A DNA stretch of 64,000 bases from Rhizobiaceae bacterium. GTDB taxonomy: Bacteria > Pseudomonadota > Alphaproteobacteria > Rhizobiales > Rhizobiaceae. Positions 52,970 to 61,094 of the stretch are shown here, in pieces. A program made the translations under genes and the position numbers. The notes beneath the pieces are model-generated. The model was not told where the DNA came from, ran no database searches, and saw only the letters and a program-made list of their open reading frames with translations. The DNA lies in NCBI GenBank assembly GCA_019635695.1, contig JAHBYZ010000013.1, positions 1 to 64,000 on the forward strand, in the 5' to 3' direction. Position 1 is the stretch's first letter. Each line of letters begins with the position of its first letter.

Positions 52970-54481
52970 ATGAACGCCAACATCTCCCCCTCCGGCGCGG
53001 ATGGTCGTTTCGCTCGCGCCGCGCTTGCATTGATCCTCGCCTTCCTCGCCTTGCGGCTGGTGTGGGCGGCGTGGCTGCCGCTGATCGCCGACGAGGCCTA
53101 TGGCGTCGTCGTCTCGCGCTACCCCACCCTCTCCTATTTTGATCACCCGCCGCTGGCTTTCGGCTTCGCCCGCGCGGCCGCGTGGTTGTTCGGGACCGAG
53201 TCGGTGTTCGTCGTGCGCCTGCCGCATGTGCTGATGGGCGCGCTGACGGGGTGGATGCTGTTCCTCGTCACGCGCCGGGCCTTCGGCGCGTCGGCCGGAT
53301 TCTGGGCGGTGGGCGCCTACAGCGTCGCGCCGTTCTTCCTCGGCTCGGCAGGCGCCTTCGTCGTGCCCGACGGCCCGCTGAACGCGTTCGCGTTGACCGC
53401 GCTGTGGATGGTCCTCCCTGCCCTCCTCGGCGACGATCCGATGCCGATGCGGCGCTGGTTCGGCGCGGGACTGGCCTTCGGGCTTGCGCTGCTTTCCAAA
53501 TACACCGCGTTCCTGTTCGGCGCCTCGGTGTTTGCGCTGCTTCTGCTCGCTCCGACTGGACGGCGCGAGCTGGCGCGACCCGGCCCATGGCTCGCTGGAT
53601 TGGTCGCGCTTGCCTGTCTGGCACCGGTCGTTGTCTGGAACTGGCAGAACGGCTGGGTGTCCTTCACCTTCCAGTCTGACCGGGCCGCGACTGGCGGCTT
53701 CAACCCCTTGAATTTCTTGCTGATCCAGCTCGGTCAGGCGGCCTACCTGCTGCCGTGGACCTGGGCCGCATCGCTTGTCCTCGTCGTACGCGGGCTGTTC
53801 GCCGGCGACGCCCGTCGCATCTTCGCTGCATTCGCCGCGCCGCCGATCATCATCTTCGGCGCCATCGGCTTTGCCACCGCCGAGCCCTTGGCCCACTGGG
53901 CCATGCCCGGCTATCTGTTCGCGTTCCCGCTGCTCGGCAATTGGTGCGCCTACCGACTGTCCGGCTGGCGGCGGGCACGTGGCGGCATCCTCGCCGGCTC
54001 CGCGCTGTTCAGCGCGGCGGTCGCACTTGCCGTAGCGGTGCAGGCCAACAGCGCCGGGGTCACCCGCGCCCTCGGCATCGCTGTGGAACGCGACTTCGAC
54101 TGGACCTTCCTGTCGTGGAGCGCGCTGCGCGAAGATTTCGCAGCCCGCGGCATCCTCGCCGATCCTCAGGCCTTCATCGTGTCCACGAGCTGGAACACCG
54201 GCGGCAAGTCGGCCCATGCGGTCGGCCCGCAGATCCCGGCCGCGCCGCCGCTGTTCGACCAGCGCCATTTCGCGCTCTCCCCCGACCCGAGGCTGGCAGG
54301 CCGCACAAGGGGCTATCTCGTGGAGCCGACCTGGCCGGCGGACGTGGAGATCACTCTTGCCGCATTGCGTCGGAATGCGGACCAGCGCTTTGAACAGTCC
54401 GGCGAGCCTTGGGTCGTTGTTCAGACGCGCGGCGGAACGCCCGCCTTCTCCATTGTCGTCCTGCCGGTGACGCCGCGCTGA
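52970..54481 (+). CDS. Glycosyltransferase family 39 (ArnT-like) membrane protein
   Basis: A 503-residue integral membrane protein with about 11-12 segments. The first loop has DEAYGVVVSRYPTLSYFDHPPL (about 41-62; GT39/ArnT-type Asp-Glu motif) which binds the polyprenyl-phosphate sugar. A soluble C-terminal part follows from about 370. Acts in the inner membrane on the periplasmic face to transfer sugar from a lipid carrier, probably to lipid A or another glycan. Convergent with a GT2-GtrA gene. Confidence 0.85.
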   Translation: MNANISPSGADGRFARAALALILAFLALRLVWAAWLPLIADEAYGVVVSRYPTLSYFDHPPLAFGFARAAAWLFGTESVFVVRLPHVLMGALTGWMLFLVTRRAFGASAGFWAVGAYSVAPFFLGSAGAFVVPDGPLNAFALTALWMVLPALLGDDPMPMRRWFGAGLAFGLALLSKYTAFLFGASVFALLLLAPTGRRELARPGPWLAGLVALACLAPVVVWNWQNGWVSFTFQSDRAATGGFNPLNFLLIQLGQAAYLLPWTWAASLVLVVRGLFAGDARRIFAAFAAPPIIIFGAIGFATAEPLAHWAMPGYLFAFPLLGNWCAYRLSGWRRARGGILAGSALFSAAVALAVAVQANSAGVTRALGIAVERDFDWTFLSWSALREDFAARGILADPQAFIVSTSWNTGGKSAHAVGPQIPAAPPLFDQRHFALSPDPRLAGRTRGYLVEPTWPADVEITLAALRRNADQRFEQSGEPWVVVQTRGGTPAFSIVVLPVTPR

Positions 54482-54500
54482 CGCTCAGGCGTCGCCCGCC

Positions 54501-55586
54501 TTAAGCATCCCGCCAGGTCACCAGCTTGGTCACCGCGTAGTTGAACACCGAGCTCATCAGCGCGCCGGCAAGTCCCGCCAGCATGGTGGCCTGGTCGAAC
54601 TGGTAGACCCACACGGCGACGCTCACATTCGCGATGCCGCCGAGACTGCACACCAGGGCGAAGGTGATGAAGCCCCAGACCAGGCCGAGCCCCTTCAGCC
54701 GTTTGTACGAGAAGGTAAGCCAGTTGTTCAGCAGGAAGTTGGTTGCCATGGCGGTCAACGTCGCCAGCACCTGGCCCCACACGAAGCTCACCCCGGCCTG
54801 CGTCAGCAGATAGAGTGCGCCCAGATGCACCAGCAGGCCGCTCGCCCCCACCAGCGCGAACATCAGGAACTGGATCGGCAGTATGCCCCCGGATAGCCGC
54901 GACAGAAGCAGCCCGAGGAACTGCATGGTGACGACCACGCCAAGCTTGCTCTCGCCGTGCTCACGCTTCCGGAACGTGAATGGCACCTCGGCGATCTTCA
55001 TCGAGGCGGGGAGGCGCGACACCAGATCGAACAGGATCTTGAACCCCTCCTTCGACAGCCGGCCCGCCATCTCATCGGCGAGGTCGCGCCTGAGCATGAA
55101 AAAGCCGCTCATCGGGTCGCTGACCTTGTGGCTGATCAGCATCTGCGACAGCGTCGTGGCGAGCTCGCTGCCGCGCGCCCGCGTTCGCGTCAGCCCGTCG
55201 CCGGAAGTGCCGCCGTCGACGTAACGGGAACCGATCACCACGTCCGCACCTTCGGCGATCTTCTCAAGCATCTGCGGGAGGATCGTCTCGTCATGCTGGC
55301 CATCGGCGTCCATGACCACCACCACGGGCGCCGCGGCAGCCATCATGCCTTCCACGCAGGCGCCCGACAGACCGCGCCGGCCGACGCGGCGGATGCAGCG
55401 CACGTGGGGCTGCTCCGCGCCGATGGCGCGCGCCACATCGTAGGTGCGGTCGGGGCTGTCGTCGTCCACGACGATGATCTCGTGCGGCGTGTCGGGCAGC
55501 GCCGCGGCGAGGCGCTCGACCATCACCGGGATGTTGCGCGCCTCGTTGTAGCTGGGCAGCACGATGGTCAGTTCGGGAGACGTCAT
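54501..55586 (-). CDS. Glycosyltransferase family 2 with GtrA-like membrane domain
   Basis: A 361-residue fusion. Residues about 1-215 are a GT2 domain (TIVLPSYNEARN, VVDDDSPDRT, MDADGQHDE with the DxD-like motif) of the dolichyl-phosphate mannose synthase type. Residues about 230-350 are a GtrA-like four-helix membrane domain. It probably makes a polyprenyl-phosphate-linked sugar that the neighbouring GT39 protein uses. Start at the Met encoded at 55584-55586 because it matches the family; the ribosome-binding site is poor. Confidence 0.88.
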   Translation of the reverse strand: MTSPELTIVLPSYNEARNIPVMVERLAAALPDTPHEIIVVDDDSPDRTYDVARAIGAEQPHVRCIRRVGRRGLSGACVEGMMAAAAPVVVVMDADGQHDETILPQMLEKIAEGADVVIGSRYVDGGTSGDGLTRTRARGSELATTLSQMLISHKVSDPMSGFFMLRRDLADEMAGRLSKEGFKILFDLVSRLPASMKIAEVPFTFRKREHGESKLGVVVTMQFLGLLLSRLSGGILPIQFLMFALVGASGLLVHLGALYLLTQAGVSFVWGQVLATLTAMATNFLLNNWLTFSYKRLKGLGLVWGFITFALVCSLGGIANVSVAVWVYQFDQATMLAGLAGALMSSVFNYAVTKLVTWRDA

Positions 55587-55698
55587 CGAAATCGTTTCGG
55601 GCGTGGAAATGCGAGGCGGGCTTAGGGTATTTCGCGGGCGAGATAAAGCCCGCCGCATTGACGCCGCGTCCATGCTATATGGCGCCGTAGAACGAGCC

Positions 55699-56355
55699 AT
55701 GGAGCCTGCAGCCGTCGTGAAACCCCGGCCAGCGCGCGAATTTCCGGTCGCCGACCGGCTGCTGGTGATCGCCTGCGGCATGCTGGCGCGCGAAATTCTG
55801 GCAGTGCGCGAACAACTCGGACTGACGCATCTGGAGCTGCGCTGCCTGCCGGCGGAGCACCACTTCCAGCCGGACCGGATCGCGCCTGCCTTGGACGCGG
55901 CCATCGCCGAGGCGAAGGCCGAAGGATACCGCGACATCTTCGTCGGCTATGCCGACTGCGGCACCGGCGGCATGCTCGACCGCGTTTGCGAGAAGCACGG
56001 CGTCGCGCGGCTGGCCGGCCCGCACTGCTTCGCCTCCTACCAGGGCCTCGATGCCTTCTCAGCGATCGAGGACGCGGACATGACAGCCTTCTACATGACC
56101 GATTTCCTGTGCCGGCAGTTCGAGGCCTTTTTCATCCGCCCGCTCGGGCTCGACCGCCACCCGGAGCTGGCGCGTGACTATTTCGGCAACTACGAGAAGC
56201 TCGTCTATCTCGCCCAGACCGACAACCCGGCATTGGACCGCGTGGCAATCCGCGCGGCCGCCATGCTCGGCCTCGCCTATGAGAAGCGGCGCACCGGCTA
56301 TGGCGACCTCGTGCCCGCGCTTGCCCGTGCCGGCGCGCACGAGACTGCGCTCTGA
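55699..56355 (+). CDS. DUF1638 domain protein
   Basis: A 218-residue protein of the DUF1638 family. Motifs: ACGMLAREI (about 28), RCLPAEHHFQPDRIAPALD (about 50-68), GYADCGTGGMLD (about 90-101) and a Cys/His set (GPHCF, HHF). The family is common beside corrinoid methyltransferase genes in anaerobes and alphaproteobacteria, which fits the MttB and RACo genes nearby. It may bind a metal or cofactor; its function is unknown. Alternative start is an upstream ATG at 55672. Confidence 0.85.
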   Translation: MEPAAVVKPRPAREFPVADRLLVIACGMLAREILAVREQLGLTHLELRCLPAEHHFQPDRIAPALDAAIAEAKAEGYRDIFVGYADCGTGGMLDRVCEKHGVARLAGPHCFASYQGLDAFSAIEDADMTAFYMTDFLCRQFEAFFIRPLGLDRHPELARDYFGNYEKLVYLAQTDNPALDRVAIRAAAMLGLAYEKRRTGYGDLVPALARAGAHETAL

Positions 56356-56379
56356 CCTCGATCAAACCGGAAAGCCCGC

Positions 56380-56952
56380 ATGAGACGATATCTGCCCGCG
56401 CTTGTGGCGCTCATCCTGCCCGCGACGGCCAACGCGACCGGCGCGATCGTCGACCTGATCACGCCGGCGGACGAGCGCAGGCTGGAACGGTTCGACGAGG
56501 CCAGGGCGAAGGCACTGTCCGAAGCACGTGCCGGCGGTTCCGCCGCCGACCTGACCGTGCTGGAGGATCTGGTCGGCCGTGAGCATCAGCCGTGGGCCGA
56601 TTTCGACCTGACCGGCGACTGGCAGTGCCGCACCGTCAAGGTCGGCGGCATCGCAACGCTGGTCGTTTACGGCTGGTTCAAGTGCCGCGTCAGCGACGAC
56701 GGCTCGGGCTGGAAACTGGAGAAGCTGAGCGGATCGCAGCGCACCACCGGCCGCTTCTTCACCGAGAGCGACACGGCCGCAATCTACCTGGGCGTCTATC
56801 ATGTCGCCGGAACCGCAACACCGGACTATGGGAAAGGCCCAGAAAGCGATCAGGTCGGGCGCACTTTCCGCACCGGCAAGGCCACTTGGCAGATCGAGTT
56901 TCCGCTCCCCACATATGAATCGACGTTCGACATACTGGAATTCCGGAAGTAG
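56380..56952 (+). CDS. DUF4893 secreted protein
   Basis: A 190-residue exported protein (signal peptide about 1-19) of the DUF4893 family. WQCRTVKVGG and YGWFKCRVSDDG (about 84-110) contain a conserved pair of cysteines. DFDLTGDWQCR is a family marker. The function is unknown. It lies 24 bases after the DUF1638 gene and may share its transcript. Confidence 0.8.
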   Translation: MRRYLPALVALILPATANATGAIVDLITPADERRLERFDEARAKALSEARAGGSAADLTVLEDLVGREHQPWADFDLTGDWQCRTVKVGGIATLVVYGWFKCRVSDDGSGWKLEKLSGSQRTTGRFFTESDTAAIYLGVYHVAGTATPDYGKGPESDQVGRTFRTGKATWQIEFPLPTYESTFDILEFRK

Positions 56953-57055
56953 ACCTTATCGCCGGAGCGTCACGCGGCCTTAACCGCGCAATGAGATGGT
57001 CGTGCGGTTCGGCCGGTCGGGCCACTTTGTACAGGCCCGCGGCGTTGGGGAGTGG

Positions 57056-57724
57056 ATGGCAATCGAGATGGACCAGGCCGCCGACGGCAAGCCGGCACGC
57101 CCCGCCAGGCCACGGCCCCGCCGCCTGTCGGAGCTGTTCGTCGACATCGCAGCCCGGGCCGAGGGCCATGTTTCGGTCGGCGCGATCATCGACATGCTCG
57201 GCGACCGCAGCTTCGCTGCCGCACTTTTGCTGTTTGCGGCGCTGAACCTGCTGCCGCTTCCGCCCGGTGCCACCTTCTTCACCGGCGCACCGCTGGTCCT
57301 CATCGCCATGCAGATGGTGTGGGGCAGCCCCCGCGTGTGGATGCCGCGCCGCATCCGCGACGCGACGATCCCAGCGGAACGGTTCCGCTCCGCCGTCGAC
57401 TGGATCGCGCCACGGCTGCTGCGAATCGAAAAGCTCATCCGTCCGCGCTACTGGCCGTTCTGGCACCGCCAGGGCGAGATCATCATCGGCGCGGTCGTCC
57501 TGGTGCTGGCGATCATCATCACGCTGCCGATCCCGCTCGGCAACTGGCCCCCGGCTCTGGCCATCGCCTTCATCAGCCTCGCGCTGAGCGAGCGCGACGG
57601 TGTCCTGCTGGCGATCGGCGCCTTCATTGGCGTGCTGGCCATTGCCATCATCACCTTGCTGGCGGCCTCGGCGACGATGTTCATCAATTACCTCTGGCAT
57701 CACTTCTTCCAGCTCGTCACCTGA
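57056..57724 (+). CDS. ExoD family membrane protein
   Basis: A 222-residue inner-membrane protein of the exopolysaccharide synthesis ExoD family, with four or five hydrophobic segments. LSELFVDIAARAEGHVSVGAIIDMLGDRSF and LNLLPLPPGATFFTGAPL (read in parts) are family signatures. In rhizobia ExoD affects alkali resistance and exopolysaccharide, but the mechanism is not known. I start at 57056, where GGGGAG precedes the ATG; an ATG at 56996 adds 20 residues. Confidence 0.85.
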   Translation: MAIEMDQAADGKPARPARPRPRRLSELFVDIAARAEGHVSVGAIIDMLGDRSFAAALLLFAALNLLPLPPGATFFTGAPLVLIAMQMVWGSPRVWMPRRIRDATIPAERFRSAVDWIAPRLLRIEKLIRPRYWPFWHRQGEIIIGAVVLVLAIIITLPIPLGNWPPALAIAFISLALSERDGVLLAIGAFIGVLAIAIITLLAASATMFINYLWHHFFQLVT

Positions 57725-57772
57725 GCTAGCGCCCCGTCGCTTTTGAAGACGCTTGCGTCGCGGCGTGGAGAG

Positions 57773-57832
57773 CGGCGAAATGATCTTTTCGCCGACAATG
57801 GCAGCCTGTAAGCAGAACAGGCTGTATACAGC
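57773..57832. promoter_or_regulatory. Cluster of inverted repeats upstream of the virulence factor-MetV-MetF operon
   Basis: Three palindromes in 60 bases. CGGCGAAA/TTTCGCCG at 57773-57794 (loop 6, could be a terminator for the ExoD gene), CAGCCTGT/ACAGGCTG at 57802-57824 (loop 7), and the perfect GCTGTATACAGC at 57821-57832. The last resembles GTATAC-centred operators of the GntR (FCD) class. GGAGA and the ATG of the next gene follow at once. Confidence 0.55.
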
Positions 57833-57842
57833 GGAGACTCTT

Positions 57843-58142
57843 ATGGCCGACCTCATCGTCCTCTATTGGCGCGACATTCCCGCGCAGGTGATCGTCCGGC
57901 GCGGCCGCCAGACCGCCAAGCGCGAGCTGCCACTGAGATTTACCGAAGCCATTGATATGTGTGCCATGCGGGTGGGTGCGCGAGACTCCGACGCCTATCT
58001 CGCGGAGTGGCGCAAGGGCGACCCGGTGCCGGTCTCCGAGGACCTTGAGGCCGAGGCTGACAAGGCGCTGGGTCACATTGACGCTGTATACACGCGTGAA
58101 AAACTCGTGCAGTTGGTGAAGTCGGAGGGACGCGATGCCTGA
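57843..58142 (+). CDS. 'Virulence factor' family small protein
   Basis: A 99-residue cytoplasmic protein of the family named 'virulence factor' (Pfam Virulence_fact). ADLIVLYWRDIPAQVIVRRGR and LPLRFTEAIDMCAMR are its signature parts. The function is unknown. It is the first gene of an operon with the MetV-like and MetF proteins (overlaps of eight and four bases), so a role in folate C1 metabolism is likely. GGAGA precedes the ATG at 57843. Confidence 0.85.
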   Translation: MADLIVLYWRDIPAQVIVRRGRQTAKRELPLRFTEAIDMCAMRVGARDSDAYLAEWRKGDPVPVSEDLEAEADKALGHIDAVYTREKLVQLVKSEGRDA

Positions 58143-58785
58143 AGGTAACACAACGCCCGTGAACGCAGCATCGCCCGGCGCGTCGCCGCAGGCGATCCCG
58201 CCGGCCGCCACCGGCGCCGTGACCCAGGCCACGATGGTCAAGAAGGCCGCTCCCAAGAGCGACTACAAGCCGTCGGACGTCTCGCCGCAGCGCCGCGTCC
58301 AGCGCAGCTATTCGGTGCGGCTGTGGTCGATCCGCCATTCGCGCTTCCTCGAATGGTTCTACGCCCGCTTCGCCGACATGTTCCTGCTCCTGCACCCGCT
58401 TTGGCGCGCGGTGGGATATGGCCGCGTCGAAGCGCCGGTGAAGTTCGTCGAGAAGCGCGTGAAGGGCTTCATGTTCGACTGCCGCATGTGCGGCCAGTGC
58501 ATCCTGTCCTCCACCGGCATGTCCTGCCCGATGAACTGCCCCAAGCAGCTCCGCAACGGCCCCTGCGGCGGCGTGCGTGCCAACGGCAATTGCGAGGTCG
58601 AGCCGAACATGCCTTGCGTCTGGGTGAAGGCCTATGAGGGCTCGCGCAACATGGTCCACGGCGACGCCATCCTGAAGCTGCAGAAGCCGGTCGACCAGTC
58701 GCTGCGCGAGACATCGGCATGGCTGCGCGTCACCGCGCTGGCCGCCGCGGAGAAGGAAAAGGCCAGGGAAACGGCTGCGGCATGA
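58135..58785 (+). CDS. Methylenetetrahydrofolate reductase C-terminal/MetV-like Fe-S protein
   Basis: A 216-residue protein with a disordered Pro/Ala-rich head (1-60) and a Cys-rich part with eight cysteines at 116, 119, 122, 131, 135, 144, 153, 161. CRMCGQC and CPMNCPKQLRNGPCGG match the MTHFR_C/MetV family, the iron-sulfur partner of MetF in acetogens. It probably binds [4Fe-4S] clusters and exchanges electrons with MetF. Overlaps both neighbours (eight bases upstream, ATGA downstream). Confidence 0.88.
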   Translation: MPEGNTTPVNAASPGASPQAIPPAATGAVTQATMVKKAAPKSDYKPSDVSPQRRVQRSYSVRLWSIRHSRFLEWFYARFADMFLLLHPLWRAVGYGRVEAPVKFVEKRVKGFMFDCRMCGQCILSSTGMSCPMNCPKQLRNGPCGGVRANGNCEVEPNMPCVWVKAYEGSRNMVHGDAILKLQKPVDQSLRETSAWLRVTALAAAEKEKARETAAA

Positions 58786-59909
58786 ACGGCGCGCTTGAAA
58801 CGTTGGACGCGGCGCGAAGCTGGCGTCCGCCGGTCGAACAGACCCCGGCCTTCTCGTCGCCGGGCCGCCTTGAGCGTGTCCTGCGCCGCGGCGAGTTCGC
58901 CGTCACCACCGAGCTGAACCCGCCCGACAGCGCCAACCCGGAAGACGTCTACGAGCGCGCCAAGATTTTTGACGGCTGGGTCGACGGCATCAACGCCGTC
59001 GATGCGTCGGGCGCCAACTGCCATATGTCGTCGGTCGGCATCTGCGCCCTGCTGACGCGCATGGGCTACGCACCGATCATGCAGATCGCCTGCCGCGACA
59101 AGAACCGCATCGCCATTCAGGGCGACGTTCTCGGCGCGGCCGCGATGGGCGTCGCCAACATATTGTGCCTGACCGGCGACGGCGTGCAGGCCGGCGACCA
59201 GCCGGGCGCCAAGCCGGTGTTCGATCTCGATTCGGTGTCGCTGCTCGAAACGATCCGCATCATGCGCGACAACGGCAAGTTTCTCTCGGGCCGCAAGTTG
59301 ACGACGCCGCCACAGGTGTTCCTCGGCGCCGCCGTGAACCCGTTCGCGCCCCCTTACGACTTCCGGCCGATCCACCTTGGCAAAAAGATCGCCGCCGGCG
59401 CCCAGTTCGTGCAGACGCAGTACTGCTTCGACGTGCCGATGCTGAAGACCTTCATGGCCAAGGCCCGCGACTTGGGCTTCACCGAGAAGGTCTACCTGCT
59501 GGTCGGCGTCGGCCCGCTGGCTTCGGCCAAGACCGCCAAATGGATCCGTGCCAACGTGCCGGGCATCCATATCCCCGATGCGGTGATCCAGCGGCTGGAA
59601 GGCGCCAAGGACCAGAAGGCCGAGGGCAAGAAGATCTGCATCGACGTGATGAACGAGGTGAAGGAAATCCCCGGCGTATCCGGCGTCCACGTGATGGCCT
59701 ATCGCCAGGAGGAATACGTCGCCGAAATCGTCGACGAGAGCGGCGTGCTCAAGGGCCGGCGCCCCTGGGTGCGGCGGGCGCGCTGGAACGACCCCGTCGA
59801 GAACATCAAGCGCGGCGGCGTGACCGAGTTCCAGTCCGAACTGGTGAAGTCGGCTCATCCCGACCACGCGACTGAAGGCGCGGCCGCGCCGAAAAGCCCC
59901 GACAAATAG
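58782..59909 (+). CDS. metF: Methylenetetrahydrofolate reductase
   Basis: FAD-dependent reductase of 375 residues with a MetF TIM barrel. VTTELNPPDS (about 41-50) holds the catalytic Glu, and ILCLTGDGVQAGDQPGAK (about 126-143) binds FAD. It interconverts methyl- and methylene-THF. With a MetV partner it is likely to work together with corrinoid-derived methyl-THF, including oxidation toward methylene-THF. The C-terminal half beyond 290 is longer than E. coli MetF. The start ATG overlaps the MetV-like stop. Confidence 0.9.
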   Translation: MNGALETLDAARSWRPPVEQTPAFSSPGRLERVLRRGEFAVTTELNPPDSANPEDVYERAKIFDGWVDGINAVDASGANCHMSSVGICALLTRMGYAPIMQIACRDKNRIAIQGDVLGAAAMGVANILCLTGDGVQAGDQPGAKPVFDLDSVSLLETIRIMRDNGKFLSGRKLTTPPQVFLGAAVNPFAPPYDFRPIHLGKKIAAGAQFVQTQYCFDVPMLKTFMAKARDLGFTEKVYLLVGVGPLASAKTAKWIRANVPGIHIPDAVIQRLEGAKDQKAEGKKICIDVMNEVKEIPGVSGVHVMAYRQEEYVAEIVDESGVLKGRRPWVRRARWNDPVENIKRGGVTEFQSELVKSAHPDHATEGAAAPKSPDK

Positions 59910-60050
59910 GGCGTCGGCGCTGCCAACGGCGCTTTTGCGACCTGCGATGACGCCCTAGGCCAAGAACCGGATCGCACGAACGGCGACAAGGGTTGCGAGA
60001 CATGGCTCGCAGCCTCTGGACGGTGCCGCTCCGACGGTTGCGAGTGCGGA

Positions 60051-60078
60051 GATAACGATATAAAGAAGTCTTTATATC
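60051..60078 (+). promoter_or_regulatory. Second copy of the methionine-type palindromic operator
   Basis: The 29-base segment 60051-60079, except for one base, matches the operator at 41964-41992. The perfect palindrome GATATAAAGA-AG-TCTTTATATC spans 60057-60078. A -10 TATAAA lies inside (60059-60064), with a weak TTGCGA 15 bases upstream. GGAGA and the ATG at 60093 follow. Confidence 0.8.
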
Positions 60079-60092
60079 TTCGGAGACACTCC

Positions 60093-61067
60093 ATGACCCG
60101 TACCATCGTCGCTTCGGCGACCCGCGAGATCGTCATCGGTTTCGACCAGCCCTTCTGCGTCATCGGCGAGCGCATCAACCCGACCGGGCGCAAGAAGCTC
60201 GCGGCCGAAATGGTGGTCGGCAATTTCGACACCGTCATCAAGGACGCGCTGGAGCAGGCCGCGGCAGGCGCGACCATGCTCGACGTCAACGCCGGCGTGA
60301 CGTCGGTCAATCCCAATGAGACCGAGCCGGGTCTGCTGGTGCAGACGCTGGAGATCGTGCAGGGACTGGTCGACCTTCCGCTCTCCATCGACTCCTCGGT
60401 CACCGCCGCGATCGAGGCCGGACTGAGGGTCGCCAAGGGCCGACCGCTCGTGAACTCCGTGACCGGCGAGGAGGAGAAGCTGGAGGCGATCCTGCCGCTG
60501 GTGAAGAAATACGACGTGCCGGTGGTCGCCATCTCCAACGACGAGACCGGCATCTCCATGGACCCCGACGTTCGCTTCGCGGTGGCGAAGAAGATCGTCG
60601 AGCGCGCCATGGACCACGGCATCAAGCCGCACGACGTCGTGGTTGACCCGCTGGTCATGCCGATCGGCGCGCTGGGCGACGCCGGCCGTCAGGTCTTCGC
60701 GCTGCTGCGCCGGCTGCGCGAGGAACTGAAGGTCAACACCACCTGCGGCCTCTCCAACATCTCCTTCGGCCTGCCGCACCGCCACGGCATCAACGCCGCC
60801 TTCATCCCCATGGTCATCGGCGCCGGCATGACCAGCGCCATCATGAATCCATGCCGGCCGCAGGAGATGGAGGCCGTGCGCGGCGCCAACGTTCTCGCCG
60901 GCACCGACGAAAACTGCATGACGTGGATCAAGACCTACAAGGACTTCAAGCCAGGCGAGCACGCCGCACCCGCGCCGGTTCCCGTCGTTTCGCCCTCGGC
61001 CAGCGGCGCCGGCGACTCCGGCGGCCGCCGTCGCGGCGGCCGCGAGGCAAGGCTGGCACGCGGCTAG
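60093..61067 (+). CDS. Pterin-binding methyltetrahydrofolate:corrinoid methyltransferase
   Basis: A 324-residue pterin-binding TIM-barrel enzyme, like AcsE/MtgA or the folate part of MetH. IGERINPTGRKK (about 24-35), LDVNAGV (about 63-69) and IDSS (about 98-101) are the pterin-site motifs. It exchanges methyl groups between methyl-THF and the corrinoid protein. A C-terminal tail (309-324) is Arg/Gly-rich (GGRRRGGREARLARG). It sits under a methionine-type operator and 27 bases upstream of RACo, so it probably acts with homocysteine methylation as well as amine demethylation. Confidence 0.9.
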   Translation: MTRTIVASATREIVIGFDQPFCVIGERINPTGRKKLAAEMVVGNFDTVIKDALEQAAAGATMLDVNAGVTSVNPNETEPGLLVQTLEIVQGLVDLPLSIDSSVTAAIEAGLRVAKGRPLVNSVTGEEEKLEAILPLVKKYDVPVVAISNDETGISMDPDVRFAVAKKIVERAMDHGIKPHDVVVDPLVMPIGALGDAGRQVFALLRRLREELKVNTTCGLSNISFGLPHRHGINAAFIPMVIGAGMTSAIMNPCRPQEMEAVRGANVLAGTDENCMTWIKTYKDFKPGEHAAPAPVPVVSPSASGAGDSGGRRRGGREARLARG

Positions 61068-61094
61068 GCCTTTGGGACGGAGACGCAGGCGATC

